Source: an uncultured Hyphomicrobiales bacterium (lineage in GTDB: Bacteria; Pseudomonadota; Alphaproteobacteria; Rhizobiales; Beijerinckiaceae). Taken from it: a DNA stretch of 64,000 bases. The stretch lies in assembly GCA_903900975.1 (NCBI GenBank), contig CAIUPE010000141.1, forward strand, positions 54,822 through 118,821. The letters run 5' to 3'. Shown piece after piece: positions 51,091-60,368 of this stretch. The notes under the pieces are model-generated. The model worked only from the letters and a program-made list of their open reading frames with translations. It was not told the DNA's origin and did no database searches. Every line of letters begins with the position of its first letter. Position 1 is the stretch's first letter. The translations under genes and the position numbers were made by a program.

Positions 51091-52410
51091 ATGAGCACAG
51101 CGTCACTGCAAGGTGCGACCGGCAAGAGGTCGTTGCTCTCGAGCCTTTATTTTCAGGTCATTGTGGCGATCGTTTTGGGTGTCCTGGTCGGCGTATACGC
51201 CCCTGAGCTGGCTAAAAACGAATGGGTTAAGGGGCTCGGCGACGGCTTTGTCAAACTCATCAAAATGGTGATTGCCCCGATCATTTTTTGCACCGTGGTT
51301 TCAGGTATCGCGCATATTTCCGACGCGCGGAAGGTCGGTCGGGTCGGCGTCAAGGCGCTGGTCTATTTCGAAATCGTCTCAACCTTTGCCCTGATCGTCG
51401 GTTTGCTGGTGGCCAATATTCTGCAACCCGGGGCAGGCTTCTCAGGTAAGCCGGATGCGGCAGCGGTCGCGGGCTATTTGAAACAAGCAGGCGAGATGAA
51501 GTCGGTCGATTTTGTCTTAAATATTATTCCTGACAGCGTGGTCGGCGCCTTTGCCAAGGGCGACGTTCTGCAGGTGCTGCTCTTTGCGGTACTGTTCGGC
51601 TTTTCCCTGATGGCACTGGGCGAGCGCGGCCATGCCGTTCGGAAGCTGGTCGATGACATGGCACATGCCGTCTTCGGCGTGATCGCAATCATCGTCAAAG
51701 CGGCCCCGCTCGGTGCCTTTGGCGCGATGGCCTTCACCATTGGCCGCTACGGGCCTTCGGCACTCGGTAATCTCGCTTTTTTAATCGCGACCTTTTACCT
51801 CACTTCCGTGCTGTTCGTCGTGGTCGTGTTGGGGATCATTGCCCGCATCGCCGGATTTTCGATTTTCAAATTCATCGCCTATATCAGGGATGAACTGCTG
51901 ATCGTCTTGGGCACCAGCTCGTCGGAATCCGCGTTGCCACAATTGATGGCCAAGTTGGAGCGGCTCGGGTGCTCGAAGCCGGTGGTCGGCCTTGTCGTTC
52001 CAACCGGTTACTCGTTCAATCTCGACGGCACCAACATCTATATGACCTTGGCGACCTTATTCATCGCGCAGGCGCTTGGTGTGCCGCTAAGCTTGAACGA
52101 GCAGTTGATTATCCTTGGCGTCGCTATGCTGACGTCAAAGGGTGCCAGCGGCATAACGGGAGCGGGCTTTATCACCCTGGCGGCCACATTGGCAGCCGTG
52201 CGTCCTGAACTCGTACCCGGTATGGCTATTGTTCTAGGCATCGATAAGTTCATGAGCGAATGTCGTGCGCTCACCAATCTTACCGGCAATGGCGTGGCCT
52301 GCGTGGTTGTTTCTTGGTGGGAAGGCGAGCTCGATCGGACCAAACTGGCGCGTGGTCTGAACCGCGAGATTGATCCATCGGATGTCTCCGCAGCTGTGAC
52401 GACAGGCTGA
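51091..52410 (+). CDS. dctA: C4-dicarboxylate/proton-sodium symporter DctA
   Basis: DctA imports succinate, fumarate and malate. The 439-aa membrane protein of the DAACS (glutamate transporter-like) family shows the serine-rich re-entrant loop [17 protein letters not shown], the conserved [15 protein letters not shown], and [18 protein letters not shown] use the ATG at 51091, since AAGGGG lies about 9 nt upstream and a GTG at 51082 sits directly against that site. Regulation is not evident: no dctBD pair is adjacent. With maeB it would support growth on dicarboxylates. Confidence 0.95.
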   Translation: MSTASLQGATGKRSLLSSLYFQVIVAIVLGVLVGVYAPELAKNEWVKGLGDGFVKLIKMVIAPIIFCTVVSGIAHISDARKVGRVGVKALVYFEIVSTFALIVGLLVANILQPGAGFSGKPDAAAVAGYLKQAGEMKSVDFVLNIIPDSVVGAFAKGDVLQVLLFAVLFGFSLMALGERGHAVRKLVDDMAHAVFGVIAIIVKAAPLGAFGAMAFTIGRYGPSALGNLAFLIATFYLTSVLFVVVVLGIIARIAGFSIFKFIAYIRDELLIVLGTSSSESALPQLMAKLERLGCSKPVVGLVVPTGYSFNLDGTNIYMTLATLFIAQALGVPLSLNEQLIILGVAMLTSKGASGITGAGFITLAATLAAVRPELVPGMAIVLGIDKFMSECRALTNLTGNGVACVVVSWWEGELDRTKLARGLNREIDPSDVSAAVTTG

Positions 52411-52481
52411 ACAAGGGATCAACGATCGCCATCTAACGGGCCTTTGTCTTTGCAGGAAGCGGGAGTGGAAGGGGTAACGCC

Positions 52482-52880
52482 ATGTCATTATCTCCTTTGC
52501 TTTCCGCACCGTTTGAAATTCAATTCCATGTGATTGCGGTTTGCGTCGCCGCCATTTTGTCGCCTGTACAGTTCTTCATGCAAAAAGGAACGAGACGGCA
52601 CCGGATGAGTGGATTGTTCTGGATAGCGGCAATGCTGTTGGCCGCTTTGTCCTCCTTTTTTATTCATACGATCCGGTTCATCGGACCTTTTAGTCCCATT
52701 CATCTGTTATCGGTCTTGACCCTCGTATCCGTGCCGATGGCGTGGTGGTCGGCCAAACGTGGGGATATTGTTACTCATCGGCGTATCATGCAAAGCCTAG
52801 TGGTCTTTGCGATTATCGGCGCGGGTGCTTTTACACTGTTTCCCGGTCGAATAATGAATGCCGTCGTCTTTGGACCGTAA
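52482..52880 (+). CDS. DUF2306 family membrane protein
   Basis: This is a 132-aa protein with four predicted transmembrane segments (about residues 10-30, 42-62, 68-88 and 104-124). The patterns QKGTRRHRMSGLFWIAAML, IHLLSVLTLVSVPMA and VTHRRIMQSLVVFAIIGAGAFTLFPGR match DUF2306. A purine-rich GGAAGGGG lies about 8 nt before the ATG. It stands alone between dctA and gyrA. The family has no established function. Confidence 0.82.
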   Translation: MSLSPLLSAPFEIQFHVIAVCVAAILSPVQFFMQKGTRRHRMSGLFWIAAMLLAALSSFFIHTIRFIGPFSPIHLLSVLTLVSVPMAWWSAKRGDIVTHRRIMQSLVVFAIIGAGAFTLFPGRIMNAVVFGP

Positions 52881-53005
52881 GGCCATGGGGTTAATCGGTT
52901 AAATCTATGAAATATCTTTGAATTTGGTCGGTGGATGACGGGTTATTAGCGATAGCGTTCAGGTGACGGAATCGGGTAGAAGAAGGACAGTGATTCTGCC
53001 CGTTT

Positions 53006-55759
53006 TTGCGAGCCTTTATTTTGTCCGATAACACCCCAACACCACCCGTTCCCGTTCCGCAGGATATTCGTCCGGTATCGATTACCGACGAGATGCGCCG
53101 TTCTTACCTCGATTACGCGATGAGCGTGATCGTTTCACGCGCCCTCCCGGATGCGCGCGACGGTTTGAAGCCTGTTCATCGCCGCATTCTTTATTCGATG
53201 ATCGAGAACGGCTATACGCCGGACAAGGCCTACCGCAAATCGGCCCGTATCGTTGGTGACGTGATCGGTAAATATCATCCGCACGGCGATCAATCGATCT
53301 ATGATGCTCTCGTGCGCATGGCGCAAGATTTCTCGATGCGGTTGCCGCTGATCGATGGGCAGGGCAATTTCGGTTCGGTCGATGGCGATCCGGCCGCCGC
53401 CATGCGGTATACGGAAGTCCGTTTGGCCAAGCCCGCAATGTCGATTGTGACCGATCTCGACGAGGATACCGTTGATTTCCAGCCCAATTACGACGGCAGC
53501 GAACATGAGCCGGTTGTTTTGCCTGCGCGCTTTCCAAATCTGCTTGTCAACGGGGCGGGCGGTATCGCGGTTGGTATGGCAACCAATATTCCGCCGCATA
53601 ATCTCGGTGAAGTGATCGATGCCGCTCTGGCCTATATCGCCGAACCAGCTATATCGATCGATCAACTCATGGTCATTGTCCTGGGTCCCGATTTCCCGAC
53701 AGGCGGAACGATCCTGGGCCGCGGCGGCGTTCGTAATGCCTATCAGCTTGGCCGCGGTTCGGTCATGGTTCGGGCAAAATCCTCGATTGAGGAACTACGT
53801 CAGGGCCGTGAAGCGATTATCATCACCGAAATTCCTTATCAGGTGAATAAATCGACCTTGATCGAAAAAATTGCTGAGTTGGTTCGGGAAAAGAAGGTCG
53901 AGGGTATTTCCGATCTGCGCGACGAGTCCGATCGGGATGGTATGCGGATCGTCATTGAGTTGAAGCGCGATGCTGTCGCCGATGTGGTGTTGAACCAGCT
54001 TTGGCGCTTCACCCAACTTCAATCGAGTTTCGGTTGTAACATGGTCGCGCTCAATGGCGGGCGTCCGGAAGTGTTTACGCTGCTCGATTTTATCCGGGCC
54101 TTTGTCGAGTTCCGGGAAGAGGTGGTCAGTCGCCGCACCAAATATCGGCTTGGCAAAGCCCGTGATCGTGCCCATGTGTTGGTTGGTTTGGCCATCGCTG
54201 TAGCTAATATCGATGAAGTGATCCATCTGATCCGGACCGCTCCGGATCCGAACACGGCACGCGAACAATTAATGACGCGCGAATGGCCCGCGATGGATGT
54301 GGCAAGCTTGATCGAATTGATCGATGATCCGCGTCACAAAGTGTCGACCGAGGGCACCTATCGGCTGTCGGAAGCCCAAGCGCGGGCGATTTTGGAATTG
54401 CGTCTGGCCCGCTTGACTGGCCTTGGTCGGGATGAAATTTCCGACGAGTTAAACACGATCGCCACTGAGATTGCCGATTATTTGGATATATTGCGCTCGA
54501 GGGCGCGGATCATGGGCATTATTGCCGATGAGTTGACGGAAGTGCGCACCGCCTATGCCACGCCGCGTCGGACCATGATCACCGAGTGGGATGCCGATCT
54601 GGATGATGAGGATCTCATCCAGCGGCAGGACATGGTGGTTACGGTATCGCATGCGGGCTACATCAAGCGTGTCCCGCTCTCGACGTATCGCGCACAACGC
54701 CGCGGCGGCAAAGGCCGCTCTGGCATGCAAACGCGTGACGAGGATTTTGTATCACGCCTCTTTGTGGCTTCGACCCACACACCCATTCTATTCTTTTCCT
54801 CGCTCGGGCAAGTTTATAAGGAAAAAGTTTGGCGATTGCCGGAGGCAGCTCCAAATGCACGCGGTAAAGCCCTGATCAATATGTTGCCGCTCGAAAAAGA
54901 CGAGCGCATCACAACGATCATGCCGTTGCCGGAAAATGAAGAAGATTGGGCGCGGCTCGATGTGATGTTTGCCACCGCCCAAGGCAATATTAGACGCAAT
55001 AAGCTATCCGATTTCGTCAATGTTAATCGGGCGGGCAAAATTGCGATGAAGCTCGATGAGGGCGACGCGATTGTTGATGTGCAGATCAGCACCGAAGACG
55101 ATGACGTGTTGCTCACCACAGCCTCGGGCCAGTGCATTCGGTTCCCGACAACGGAAGTGCGCGTCTTTAAGGGCCGCGATTCCTCCGGCGTTCGGGGCAT
55201 ATCGCTCAGCAAGGATGACAGCGTCATCTCGATGGCGATCTTGCACCATGTTGATGCGACGAGTGACGAGCGGTTAGCCTACATCAAGATGCGGCGGGCG
55301 ATTGCCGGCGAAGTTGCGACGGATGACGGGGTGCAGGATGAGGAAGCCAGCGTGGGGGCCGCCTTGTCGCAAGAACGCTATGCGGAGCTTTCGGCACGCG
55401 AGCAGATCGTGCTGACCCTTTCGGAAAACGGGTACGGCAAACGGAGCTCGGCTTACGAGATCCGCATTACCGGGCGCGGGGGTAAGGGCATCGTGGCCAT
55501 GGTTGTCAATGACCGCAATGGCAAGCTTGTCGGCTCATTTCCGGTCGAACAATCGGATCAGATCATGCTGGTTACCGATGGTGGACAGCTTATCCGGTGT
55601 CCGGTGGACGGAATTAGGGTGGCGGGCCGTGGTACGCAAGGCGTGACCATTTTCGATACGGCCGAGGGTGAGCGCGTCGTTTCCGTTGAGCGGATCAGCG
55701 ATGAAGGCTTGGACGAGGGCGGCGCCGACGACGCAGTTGACGGAACGGTTGACGTCTAA
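53006..55759 (+). CDS. gyrA: DNA gyrase subunit A
   Basis: GyrA cleaves and rejoins DNA for negative supercoiling. The active Tyr135 lies in [11 protein letters not shown] (equivalent to E. coli Tyr122), the GyrA box QRRGGKG is in the C-terminal domain, and the C-terminal pinwheel ends in an acidic tail. It is 917 aa, full length. No ATG or GTG opens the frame: candidates are TTG at 53006 and TTG at 53021 (LSDNTPTPP, closer to relatives), with AAGGA only at 52984-52988. In the quinolone region, E. coli Ser83 corresponds to Gln96 while Asp87 is kept as Asp100. Confidence 0.97.
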   Translation: MRAFILSDNTPTPPVPVPQDIRPVSITDEMRRSYLDYAMSVIVSRALPDARDGLKPVHRRILYSMIENGYTPDKAYRKSARIVGDVIGKYHPHGDQSIYDALVRMAQDFSMRLPLIDGQGNFGSVDGDPAAAMRYTEVRLAKPAMSIVTDLDEDTVDFQPNYDGSEHEPVVLPARFPNLLVNGAGGIAVGMATNIPPHNLGEVIDAALAYIAEPAISIDQLMVIVLGPDFPTGGTILGRGGVRNAYQLGRGSVMVRAKSSIEELRQGREAIIITEIPYQVNKSTLIEKIAELVREKKVEGISDLRDESDRDGMRIVIELKRDAVADVVLNQLWRFTQLQSSFGCNMVALNGGRPEVFTLLDFIRAFVEFREEVVSRRTKYRLGKARDRAHVLVGLAIAVANIDEVIHLIRTAPDPNTAREQLMTREWPAMDVASLIELIDDPRHKVSTEGTYRLSEAQARAILELRLARLTGLGRDEISDELNTIATEIADYLDILRSRARIMGIIADELTEVRTAYATPRRTMITEWDADLDDEDLIQRQDMVVTVSHAGYIKRVPLSTYRAQRRGGKGRSGMQTRDEDFVSRLFVASTHTPILFFSSLGQVYKEKVWRLPEAAPNARGKALINMLPLEKDERITTIMPLPENEEDWARLDVMFATAQGNIRRNKLSDFVNVNRAGKIAMKLDEGDAIVDVQISTEDDDVLLTTASGQCIRFPTTEVRVFKGRDSSGVRGISLSKDDSVISMAILHHVDATSDERLAYIKMRRAIAGEVATDDGVQDEEASVGAALSQERYAELSAREQIVLTLSENGYGKRSSAYEIRITGRGGKGIVAMVVNDRNGKLVGSFPVEQSDQIMLVTDGGQLIRCPVDGIRVAGRGTQGVTIFDTAEGERVVSVERISDEGLDEGGADDAVDGTVDV

Positions 55760-55779
55760 AAGGGCGGGGAGGCGTAGTC

Positions 55780-56295
55780 ATGCCGAGCAAAGTGTCCAGA
55801 ACGGCGTTTTATGCTGGCTCGTTTGATCCCGTCACGAACGGTCATGTCGACGTGTTGCGCCATGCCTGCCGCTTGGCGGACCATCTGATTGTTGCCATCG
55901 GCATCCATCCGGGGAAGGCGCCTCTGTTTAGTAGCGAAGAGCGCGCGGCGATGATCAAAGAAGCTTGCAAAGCATTTGCTTCCGAGAGCGGTACGGAAGT
56001 GGAAGTGATCACCTTTAGCGGCTTGGCCGTTGAGGCTGCAAAATCCAAAGGGTCAACGCTTCTTATCCGTGGCTTGCGGGACGGAACCGATCTTGATTAT
56101 GAAATGCAGATGGCGGGCATGAACCAATCGCTTGCACCCGATATTCAGACGGTATTTTTACCCTCGTCCCCGATGGTTCGTCCTATTACCGCCACTTTGG
56201 TGCGTCAAATCGCAATGATGGGCGGCGATGTATCAGCCTTTGTACCTGACTTTGTTGCCGCTGGGCTAAAAAACAAACTTGCCGCCACGCGCTAA
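55780..56295 (+). CDS. coaD: Phosphopantetheine adenylyltransferase
   Basis: CoaD makes dephospho-CoA from 4'-phosphopantetheine and ATP, the penultimate CoA step. The nucleotidyltransferase motif TNGH is at 19-22 in [12 protein letters not shown], and [14 protein letters not shown] and [11 protein letters not shown] are further active-site motifs. It is 171 aa, complete. It begins 20 bp after gyrA and is followed by two cyclophilin genes, a conserved alphaproteobacterial order. Confidence 0.97.
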   Translation: MPSKVSRTAFYAGSFDPVTNGHVDVLRHACRLADHLIVAIGIHPGKAPLFSSEERAAMIKEACKAFASESGTEVEVITFSGLAVEAAKSKGSTLLIRGLRDGTDLDYEMQMAGMNQSLAPDIQTVFLPSSPMVRPITATLVRQIAMMGGDVSAFVPDFVAAGLKNKLAATR

Positions 56296-56326
56296 TTCTT
56301 CGGACAATCATTTTACGGAGTTTCTC

Positions 56327-56872
56327 ATGATAAAAGCCCTGTGCCTCGCCTTTGTACTGGCGTTTGGTGTTACCTATGCCAAGGCCGAAACGCTTGATCC
56401 CGCCAACACGGTCTATCTGGATACCAAAGATGGGCGGGTGGTTATCAAACTGCGCCCCGATCTGGCCCCCAAACATGTTGAGCGGATCAAAACGCTGGTA
56501 AAGCAGGGGTTTTATAACGGCATTGTGTTCCACCGTGTGATCGAAGGATTTATGGCACAGACCGGTGACCCGACCGGCACAGGGATGGGTGGGTCGTCGC
56601 TTCCCAATCTGATGTCTGAATTTTCGCCGCAGCCCTTTAATCGGGGCACGCTGGGAATGGCGCGGTCGCAAGATCCCAATTCGGCCAATTCGCAATTTTT
56701 TATCTGCTTCGGACCGGCTTCGTTTTTGAATGGACAATATACCGTGTTCGGCGAGGTCGTCTCTGGTATGGATGTAGTGGATAAGATCAAAAAGGGCGAT
56801 CAGGCGTCCAATGGCACCGTTCGTCAGCCTGACAAGATTATTAAAATGCAAATGATGCAAGACGCCAATTAA
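56327..56872 (+). CDS. ppiA: Periplasmic peptidyl-prolyl cis-trans isomerase (cyclophilin type)
   Basis: This cyclophilin catalyses proline isomerisation in exported proteins. A signal peptide (residues 1-20, MIKALCLAFVLAFGVTYAKA) precedes a single cyclophilin domain. IVFHRVIEGFMAQTGDP supplies the catalytic Arg and the Phe/Gln pair, and SANSQFFICF is the second signature. The start at 56327 is set by ACGGAG upstream; a longer frame overlaps coaD and is rejected. It is 181 aa. It lies 15 bp before a paralogue without a signal peptide. Confidence 0.95.
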   Translation: MIKALCLAFVLAFGVTYAKAETLDPANTVYLDTKDGRVVIKLRPDLAPKHVERIKTLVKQGFYNGIVFHRVIEGFMAQTGDPTGTGMGGSSLPNLMSEFSPQPFNRGTLGMARSQDPNSANSQFFICFGPASFLNGQYTVFGEVVSGMDVVDKIKKGDQASNGTVRQPDKIIKMQMMQDAN

Positions 56873-56886
56873 GAGGAAAAAAGACA

Positions 56887-57474
56887 ATGGCTAAAGACAC
56901 CAAGCCCGCAGAAAAGCAGCCAGCCGCCAAAAAGGTTGCTGCCAAGAAGACTGATGCGGCAGCAACTCCGAAAAAGACGCCTGTTGCCAAGGCTGCCAAG
57001 CCCGCAACAAAAAAGGCAGCGGGTGCCGAACATCTCGTACTTGAAACGACAAAGGGGAATGTCGTTATTAAACTCCGTCCCGATCTCGCTCCAAACCATG
57101 TTGCCCACATCAAGCGGCTTGCCGACGAAGGCTTTTATGATGGAATTGTATTCCATCGCGTGATTGACGGATTTATGGCGCAAACGGGGTGCCCGCATGG
57201 TACGGGAACGGGCGGATCGAAATATCCTAATCTCAAGCAGGAATTCAACGCCGAACCGCATGTGCGCGGCACCGCCTCAATGGCGCGGTCGTCCAATCCG
57301 GATAGCGCCAATTCACAGTTCTTTATCTGCTTTGACAATGCGCGCTTCCTCGATCGGCAATATACGGTTTGGGGACAAGTGACGGAAGGCATGGACAATG
57401 TCGACAAGATCAAGCGAGGAGAGCCTGTGCGTGATCCGGATCGGATTGTTAAAGCCAGCATCGAGCTGCGATAA
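56887..57474 (+). CDS. ppiB: Cytoplasmic cyclophilin with histone-H1-like N-terminal extension
   Basis: The C-terminal 150 residues are a cyclophilin domain (IVFHRVIDGFMAQTGCP, SANSQFFICF, QYTVWGQV) with catalytic residues present. Residues 1-46 are a Lys/Ala/Pro-rich low-complexity extension with repeated AAKK and ATKK units, like histone H1 tails and Lys/Ala-rich nucleoid proteins. There is no signal peptide. It is 195 aa, about 45 longer than minimal cyclophilins. It forms a tandem pair with the upstream periplasmic paralogue. The tail may bind nucleic acid or other polyanions; that is an inference. Confidence 0.92.
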   Translation: MAKDTKPAEKQPAAKKVAAKKTDAAATPKKTPVAKAAKPATKKAAGAEHLVLETTKGNVVIKLRPDLAPNHVAHIKRLADEGFYDGIVFHRVIDGFMAQTGCPHGTGTGGSKYPNLKQEFNAEPHVRGTASMARSSNPDSANSQFFICFDNARFLDRQYTVWGQVTEGMDNVDKIKRGEPVRDPDRIVKASIELR

Positions 57475-57516
57475 AAAAGGACCGGTCGATGGGCAAAGGT
57501 TGCTCATCGACCGGCC
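57473..57516 (-). terminator. Minus-strand intrinsic terminator in a gene-free gap
   Basis: CCGGTCGATG (57482-57491) pairs with CATCGACCGG (57505-57514), and GCAA/TTGC extends it towards the loop past one mismatch. The T run is on the minus strand (TTTTTT, complement of 57473-57478). The plus strand has no T run after the stem. No minus-strand gene is annotated upstream of it, which points to an unannotated transcript. Confidence 0.6.
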
Positions 57517-57584
57517 AAGACTACACTTACTCAAAAAGCCTGCCTCAAATCATTGCCACAGTCTCAAAATATCCCGAGACCAGC
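57473..57584 (-). ncRNA. Candidate small RNA between ppiB and queA
   Basis: The 315 bp between ppiB and queA (57475-57789) hold no credible gene. On the minus strand a promoter-like pair (57591-57619) is followed by about 110 nt. These contain a short hairpin (GTCTC 57561-57565 with GAGAC 57576-57580) and end in the strong hairpin and T run at 57473-57516. This architecture is that of a bacterial small RNA. The longest possible peptide on this strand before the terminator is very short. No known RNA family is recognised. The rest of the gap, 57620-57789, probably holds the queA promoter; I see nothing else in it. Confidence 0.35.
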
Positions 57585-57590
57585 AAATCG

Positions 57591-57619
57591 TATCAAACAA
57601 ATTTTTCAACTTAACGCAA
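57591..57619 (-). promoter_or_regulatory. Possible sigma-70 promoter for the minus-strand small RNA
   Basis: Reading the minus strand, TTGCGT (57619-57614) and TTGATA (57596-57591) are separated by exactly 17 bases, matching -35 and -10 elements in four or more positions. The predicted start is near 57584. Confidence 0.3.
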
Positions 57620-57789
57620 CGTAATGTTTTGCGCTTATTGCGAGTAAGATTAAGAAGTTGGAACGGTTTGCATTAAAATCTTTTTCATCGTGAAGGCGTA
57701 ATCAGTGGGAAGAGGATTGTCCCGTTACGGATTGCGCGTCCGGTCAAATCCCTGCGTGGATCGGGTCAAGCATAGGATATCGGGCTGCC

Positions 57790-58860
57790 ATGCGCGTTGA
57801 TGATTTTCATTTTGAGCTGCCCGCCGAACGCATTGCGATACGGCCAGCTGAACCACGCGAGAGCGCGCAACTTTTGGTGGTAAAGGTGTCCGGCAGCGAT
57901 TATCTGATCGATTCGCATGTGGGTGATCTGCCGTCTTTCCTCCGCAATGGCGATTGCCTTATCGTCAATAACACACGGGTGTTACCCGCGCGTTTAACGG
58001 GTACACGCCAACGCGGCGAAGCGGTTGCCGGCATTGAAGCTACGCTGCATAAACGCGAGGACGCCAACCAGTGGTGGGCATTTGTTCGGCCGGCCAAAAA
58101 GCTTTTGGTTGGCGAGACCATCCAATTTCGGCGAAATCATTCGGATGCCGAACTCGTGGCGGAGGTTGCTGCAAAACGCGAGGGCGGCGAAATCCTTTTG
58201 CGGTTCGCATCGGAGGGGAGCAAACTCGACGAAGCGATCCGATCGGTGGGTGTTATGCCGTTGCCTCCCTATATCGCGGCCAAACGTGCAGAGGATGCGA
58301 AGGACGAGCAGGATTACCAAACAATGTTCGCCGATCGGACGGGGGCTGTAGCCGCACCGACGGCCGGACTGCATTTTACCCCCGATTTGCTTCATAAGGT
58401 TCATTCCTTGGGGGTTGTGACCACCCAAGTAACCTTGCATGTTGGCGCCGGTACATTTTTGCCGGTCAAAGTAGACGACACCGACGATCATCACATGCAC
58501 GCCGAATGGGGTGAAGTGTCAGCTGCCACGGCTGACATTTTGAACGCGACGAAAAGGCGCGGCGGCCGGATTATTGCCGTCGGTACGACCTCACTCCGTT
58601 TGCTGGAATCATCCGTTAACGAGGACGGTACTTTTAAGGCTTGGGCGGGCGATACCGCGATTTTCATCACACCGGGCTATCGGTTTAAGGCGGTTGATGT
58701 GCTGCTCACCAATTTTCATTTGCCGCGTTCAACGCTGTTCATGCTGGTTAGTGCCTTTTCAGGGCTCGACACCATGGGGAAAGCCTATAAACACGCGATC
58801 GATACGGGCTATCGCTTTTATTCCTATGGCGATGCCTGCCTGTTGCACCGGTCCGCATGA
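57790..58860 (+). CDS. queA: S-adenosylmethionine:tRNA ribosyltransferase-isomerase
   Basis: QueA transfers the ribose of SAM to preQ1-tRNA, giving epoxyqueuosine. [19 protein letters not shown] is the family N terminus. [38 protein letters not shown] and [16 protein letters not shown] are the core motifs. It is 356 aa, complete. It precedes tgt, the earlier step in the same queuosine pathway, across a short tandem repeat that begins in its stop codon. Confidence 0.98.
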   Translation: MRVDDFHFELPAERIAIRPAEPRESAQLLVVKVSGSDYLIDSHVGDLPSFLRNGDCLIVNNTRVLPARLTGTRQRGEAVAGIEATLHKREDANQWWAFVRPAKKLLVGETIQFRRNHSDAELVAEVAAKREGGEILLRFASEGSKLDEAIRSVGVMPLPPYIAAKRAEDAKDEQDYQTMFADRTGAVAAPTAGLHFTPDLLHKVHSLGVVTTQVTLHVGAGTFLPVKVDDTDDHHMHAEWGEVSAATADILNATKRRGGRIIAVGTTSLRLLESSVNEDGTFKAWAGDTAIFITPGYRFKAVDVLLTNFHLPRSTLFMLVSAFSGLDTMGKAYKHAIDTGYRFYSYGDACLLHRSA

Positions 58861-58901
58861 CGGAATTTTTGCTACGGAATTTTTGCCACGGAAGTTTGCC
58901 T
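58860..58901 (+). repeat. Three tandem copies of a 14-nt unit before tgt
   Basis: ACGGAATTTTTGCT (58860-58873), ACGGAATTTTTGCC (58874-58887) and a diverged ACGGAAGTTTGCCT (58888-58901) lie back to back between the queA stop and the tgt ATG at 58902. Each carries GGAA, so the array also offers repeated ribosome-binding-like sites. The unit length is not a multiple of three. Confidence 0.8.
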
Positions 58902-60035
58902 ATGTCATCCGATCGCTTTCAATTTCACGTGACGGCCCGCGATGGTCACGCGCGTACCGGCTTTGTCTCGACGCCGCGGGGCGACATTCGGACGCCTGCC
59001 TTTATGCCGGTGGGCACCGCAGGCACCGTCAAGGCGATGCATCCGGAAGAGGTGCGTGCGCTAGGAGCCGATATTGTGCTCGGCAATGTTTACCACCTCA
59101 TGTTGCGGCCGGGAGCCGAGCGTGTCGCACGTTTGGGCGGCTTGCATCATATGATGAACTGGCAACGGCCAATTCTGACCGATTCCGGCGGCTTTCAAGT
59201 GATGTCGCTGGCTAAATTGCGCAAAATTTCGGAGAAGGGCGTAACATTCTCCTCGCATATCGACGGCTCAAAGCACGAGTTAACGCCCGAACGTTCAATT
59301 GAAATTCAAGGTCTACTCGGTTCCGACATACAAATGCAGCTGGACGAATGCGTTAGGCTACCTTGTGCCGACAGCGAGGCCGAGCGGGCGATGGAAATGT
59401 CCTTACGTTGGGCGCAACGGTCGGCTGACGCTTTTGGCAATCAGCCGGGCAAAGCAATGTTCGGCATCGTTCAAGGAGGCGCGGTTGAATCCTTGCGAAT
59501 CCGGAGCGCTGAGGCCTTGGCTGCGATGGATCTAAAAGGCTATTCGATTGGCGGATTAGCCGTCGGCGAACCCCAAGACGTCATGTTGCGCATGATCGAG
59601 ACGGTCGAGCCGTTTTTGCCGCGCGAAAAGCCACGTTATTTGATGGGGGTTGGAACGCCCGATGATCTGGTCGAGAGCGTTCGACGCGGTATTGATATGT
59701 TCGACTGCGTAATGCCGACGCGGGCCGGTCGCCATGGTCTCGCCTATAGCCGGTTCGGCAAAATCAATCTGCGCAACGCGCGTCATGCCGATGATCCGCG
59801 CCCATTGGATGAGCAATCAAGCTGGGCACCGGCCCGCCTTTATAGCCGCGCTTATTTGCATCATCTCGTCAAATCAGACGAAATTTTGGGCATGATGCTG
59901 ATCACCGGCATCAATCTGGCCTATTATCAAGAGCTGATGGCAGGTCTGCGCGGGGCGATTGGAGCCAGTCGGTTGAACGATTTTATCGCTGAAACGAAAC
60001 ACGGGTGGGAACGGGGCGATCTGCCCGCCCTCTAA
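58902..60035 (+). CDS. tgt: Queuine/preQ1 tRNA-ribosyltransferase lacking the zinc site
   Basis: Tgt exchanges guanine 34 for preQ1 in tRNAs with GUN anticodons. Catalytic parts are intact: Asp94 in [17 protein letters not shown] near 218, and the nucleophile Asp268 in MFDCVMPTR. The C-terminal zinc site, normally CxCxxC and a His 26 residues later, is replaced: Ser306, Trp308, Ala311 and Ile337 occupy the four ligand positions. The reading frame is unbroken and flanking motifs ([14 protein letters not shown]) are normal. From 58902 (GGAAG upstream) it is 377 aa; an ATG at 58857 overlaps queA and would translate the tandem repeat. Confidence 0.95.
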   Translation: MSSDRFQFHVTARDGHARTGFVSTPRGDIRTPAFMPVGTAGTVKAMHPEEVRALGADIVLGNVYHLMLRPGAERVARLGGLHHMMNWQRPILTDSGGFQVMSLAKLRKISEKGVTFSSHIDGSKHELTPERSIEIQGLLGSDIQMQLDECVRLPCADSEAERAMEMSLRWAQRSADAFGNQPGKAMFGIVQGGAVESLRIRSAEALAAMDLKGYSIGGLAVGEPQDVMLRMIETVEPFLPREKPRYLMGVGTPDDLVESVRRGIDMFDCVMPTRAGRHGLAYSRFGKINLRNARHADDPRPLDEQSSWAPARLYSRAYLHHLVKSDEILGMMLITGINLAYYQELMAGLRGAIGASRLNDFIAETKHGWERGDLPAL

Positions 60036-60048
60036 GGGAACACAGTCG

Positions 60049-60345
60049 ATGAGCGGAACCATTTTATCCAGCGCTGATTTGGACCCTAGGCGTCGAAAAA
60101 TTCTGTTTCGCGCTTGGCATCGGGGCCTGCGCGAGATGGATTTGATTATGGGCGGCTTCGCCGATGCCTATTTGGCCAAACTCGACGAGGAAGATCTTAA
60201 TCGGTTCGAGGTCCTGATCGAGCAAGCAGACCGCGATTTGTTGCATTGGATTTTGGACGAGGCCGATATTTTGCCAGAATGTGATACACCACTCTTGCGT
60301 GCCATCCGGGACCATCACCGCCATTCTTCGCCGATTAATATTTGA
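60049..60345 (+). CDS. sdhE: FAD assembly factor SdhE
   Basis: SdhE promotes covalent flavinylation of succinate dehydrogenase SdhA. The 98-aa helical protein carries the flavinylation motif RGLRE at residues 25-29 (RGxxE) in RAWHRGLREMDLIMG. FEVLIEQADRDLLHWIL is the second conserved helix. It lies between tgt (13 bp) and mfd (23 bp). The sdhE-mfd pairing is common in alphaproteobacteria. Confidence 0.94.
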   Translation: MSGTILSSADLDPRRRKILFRAWHRGLREMDLIMGGFADAYLAKLDEEDLNRFEVLIEQADRDLLHWILDEADILPECDTPLLRAIRDHHRHSSPINI

Positions 60346-60368
60346 AATAAGAGTTTTAATTCCCCTCG

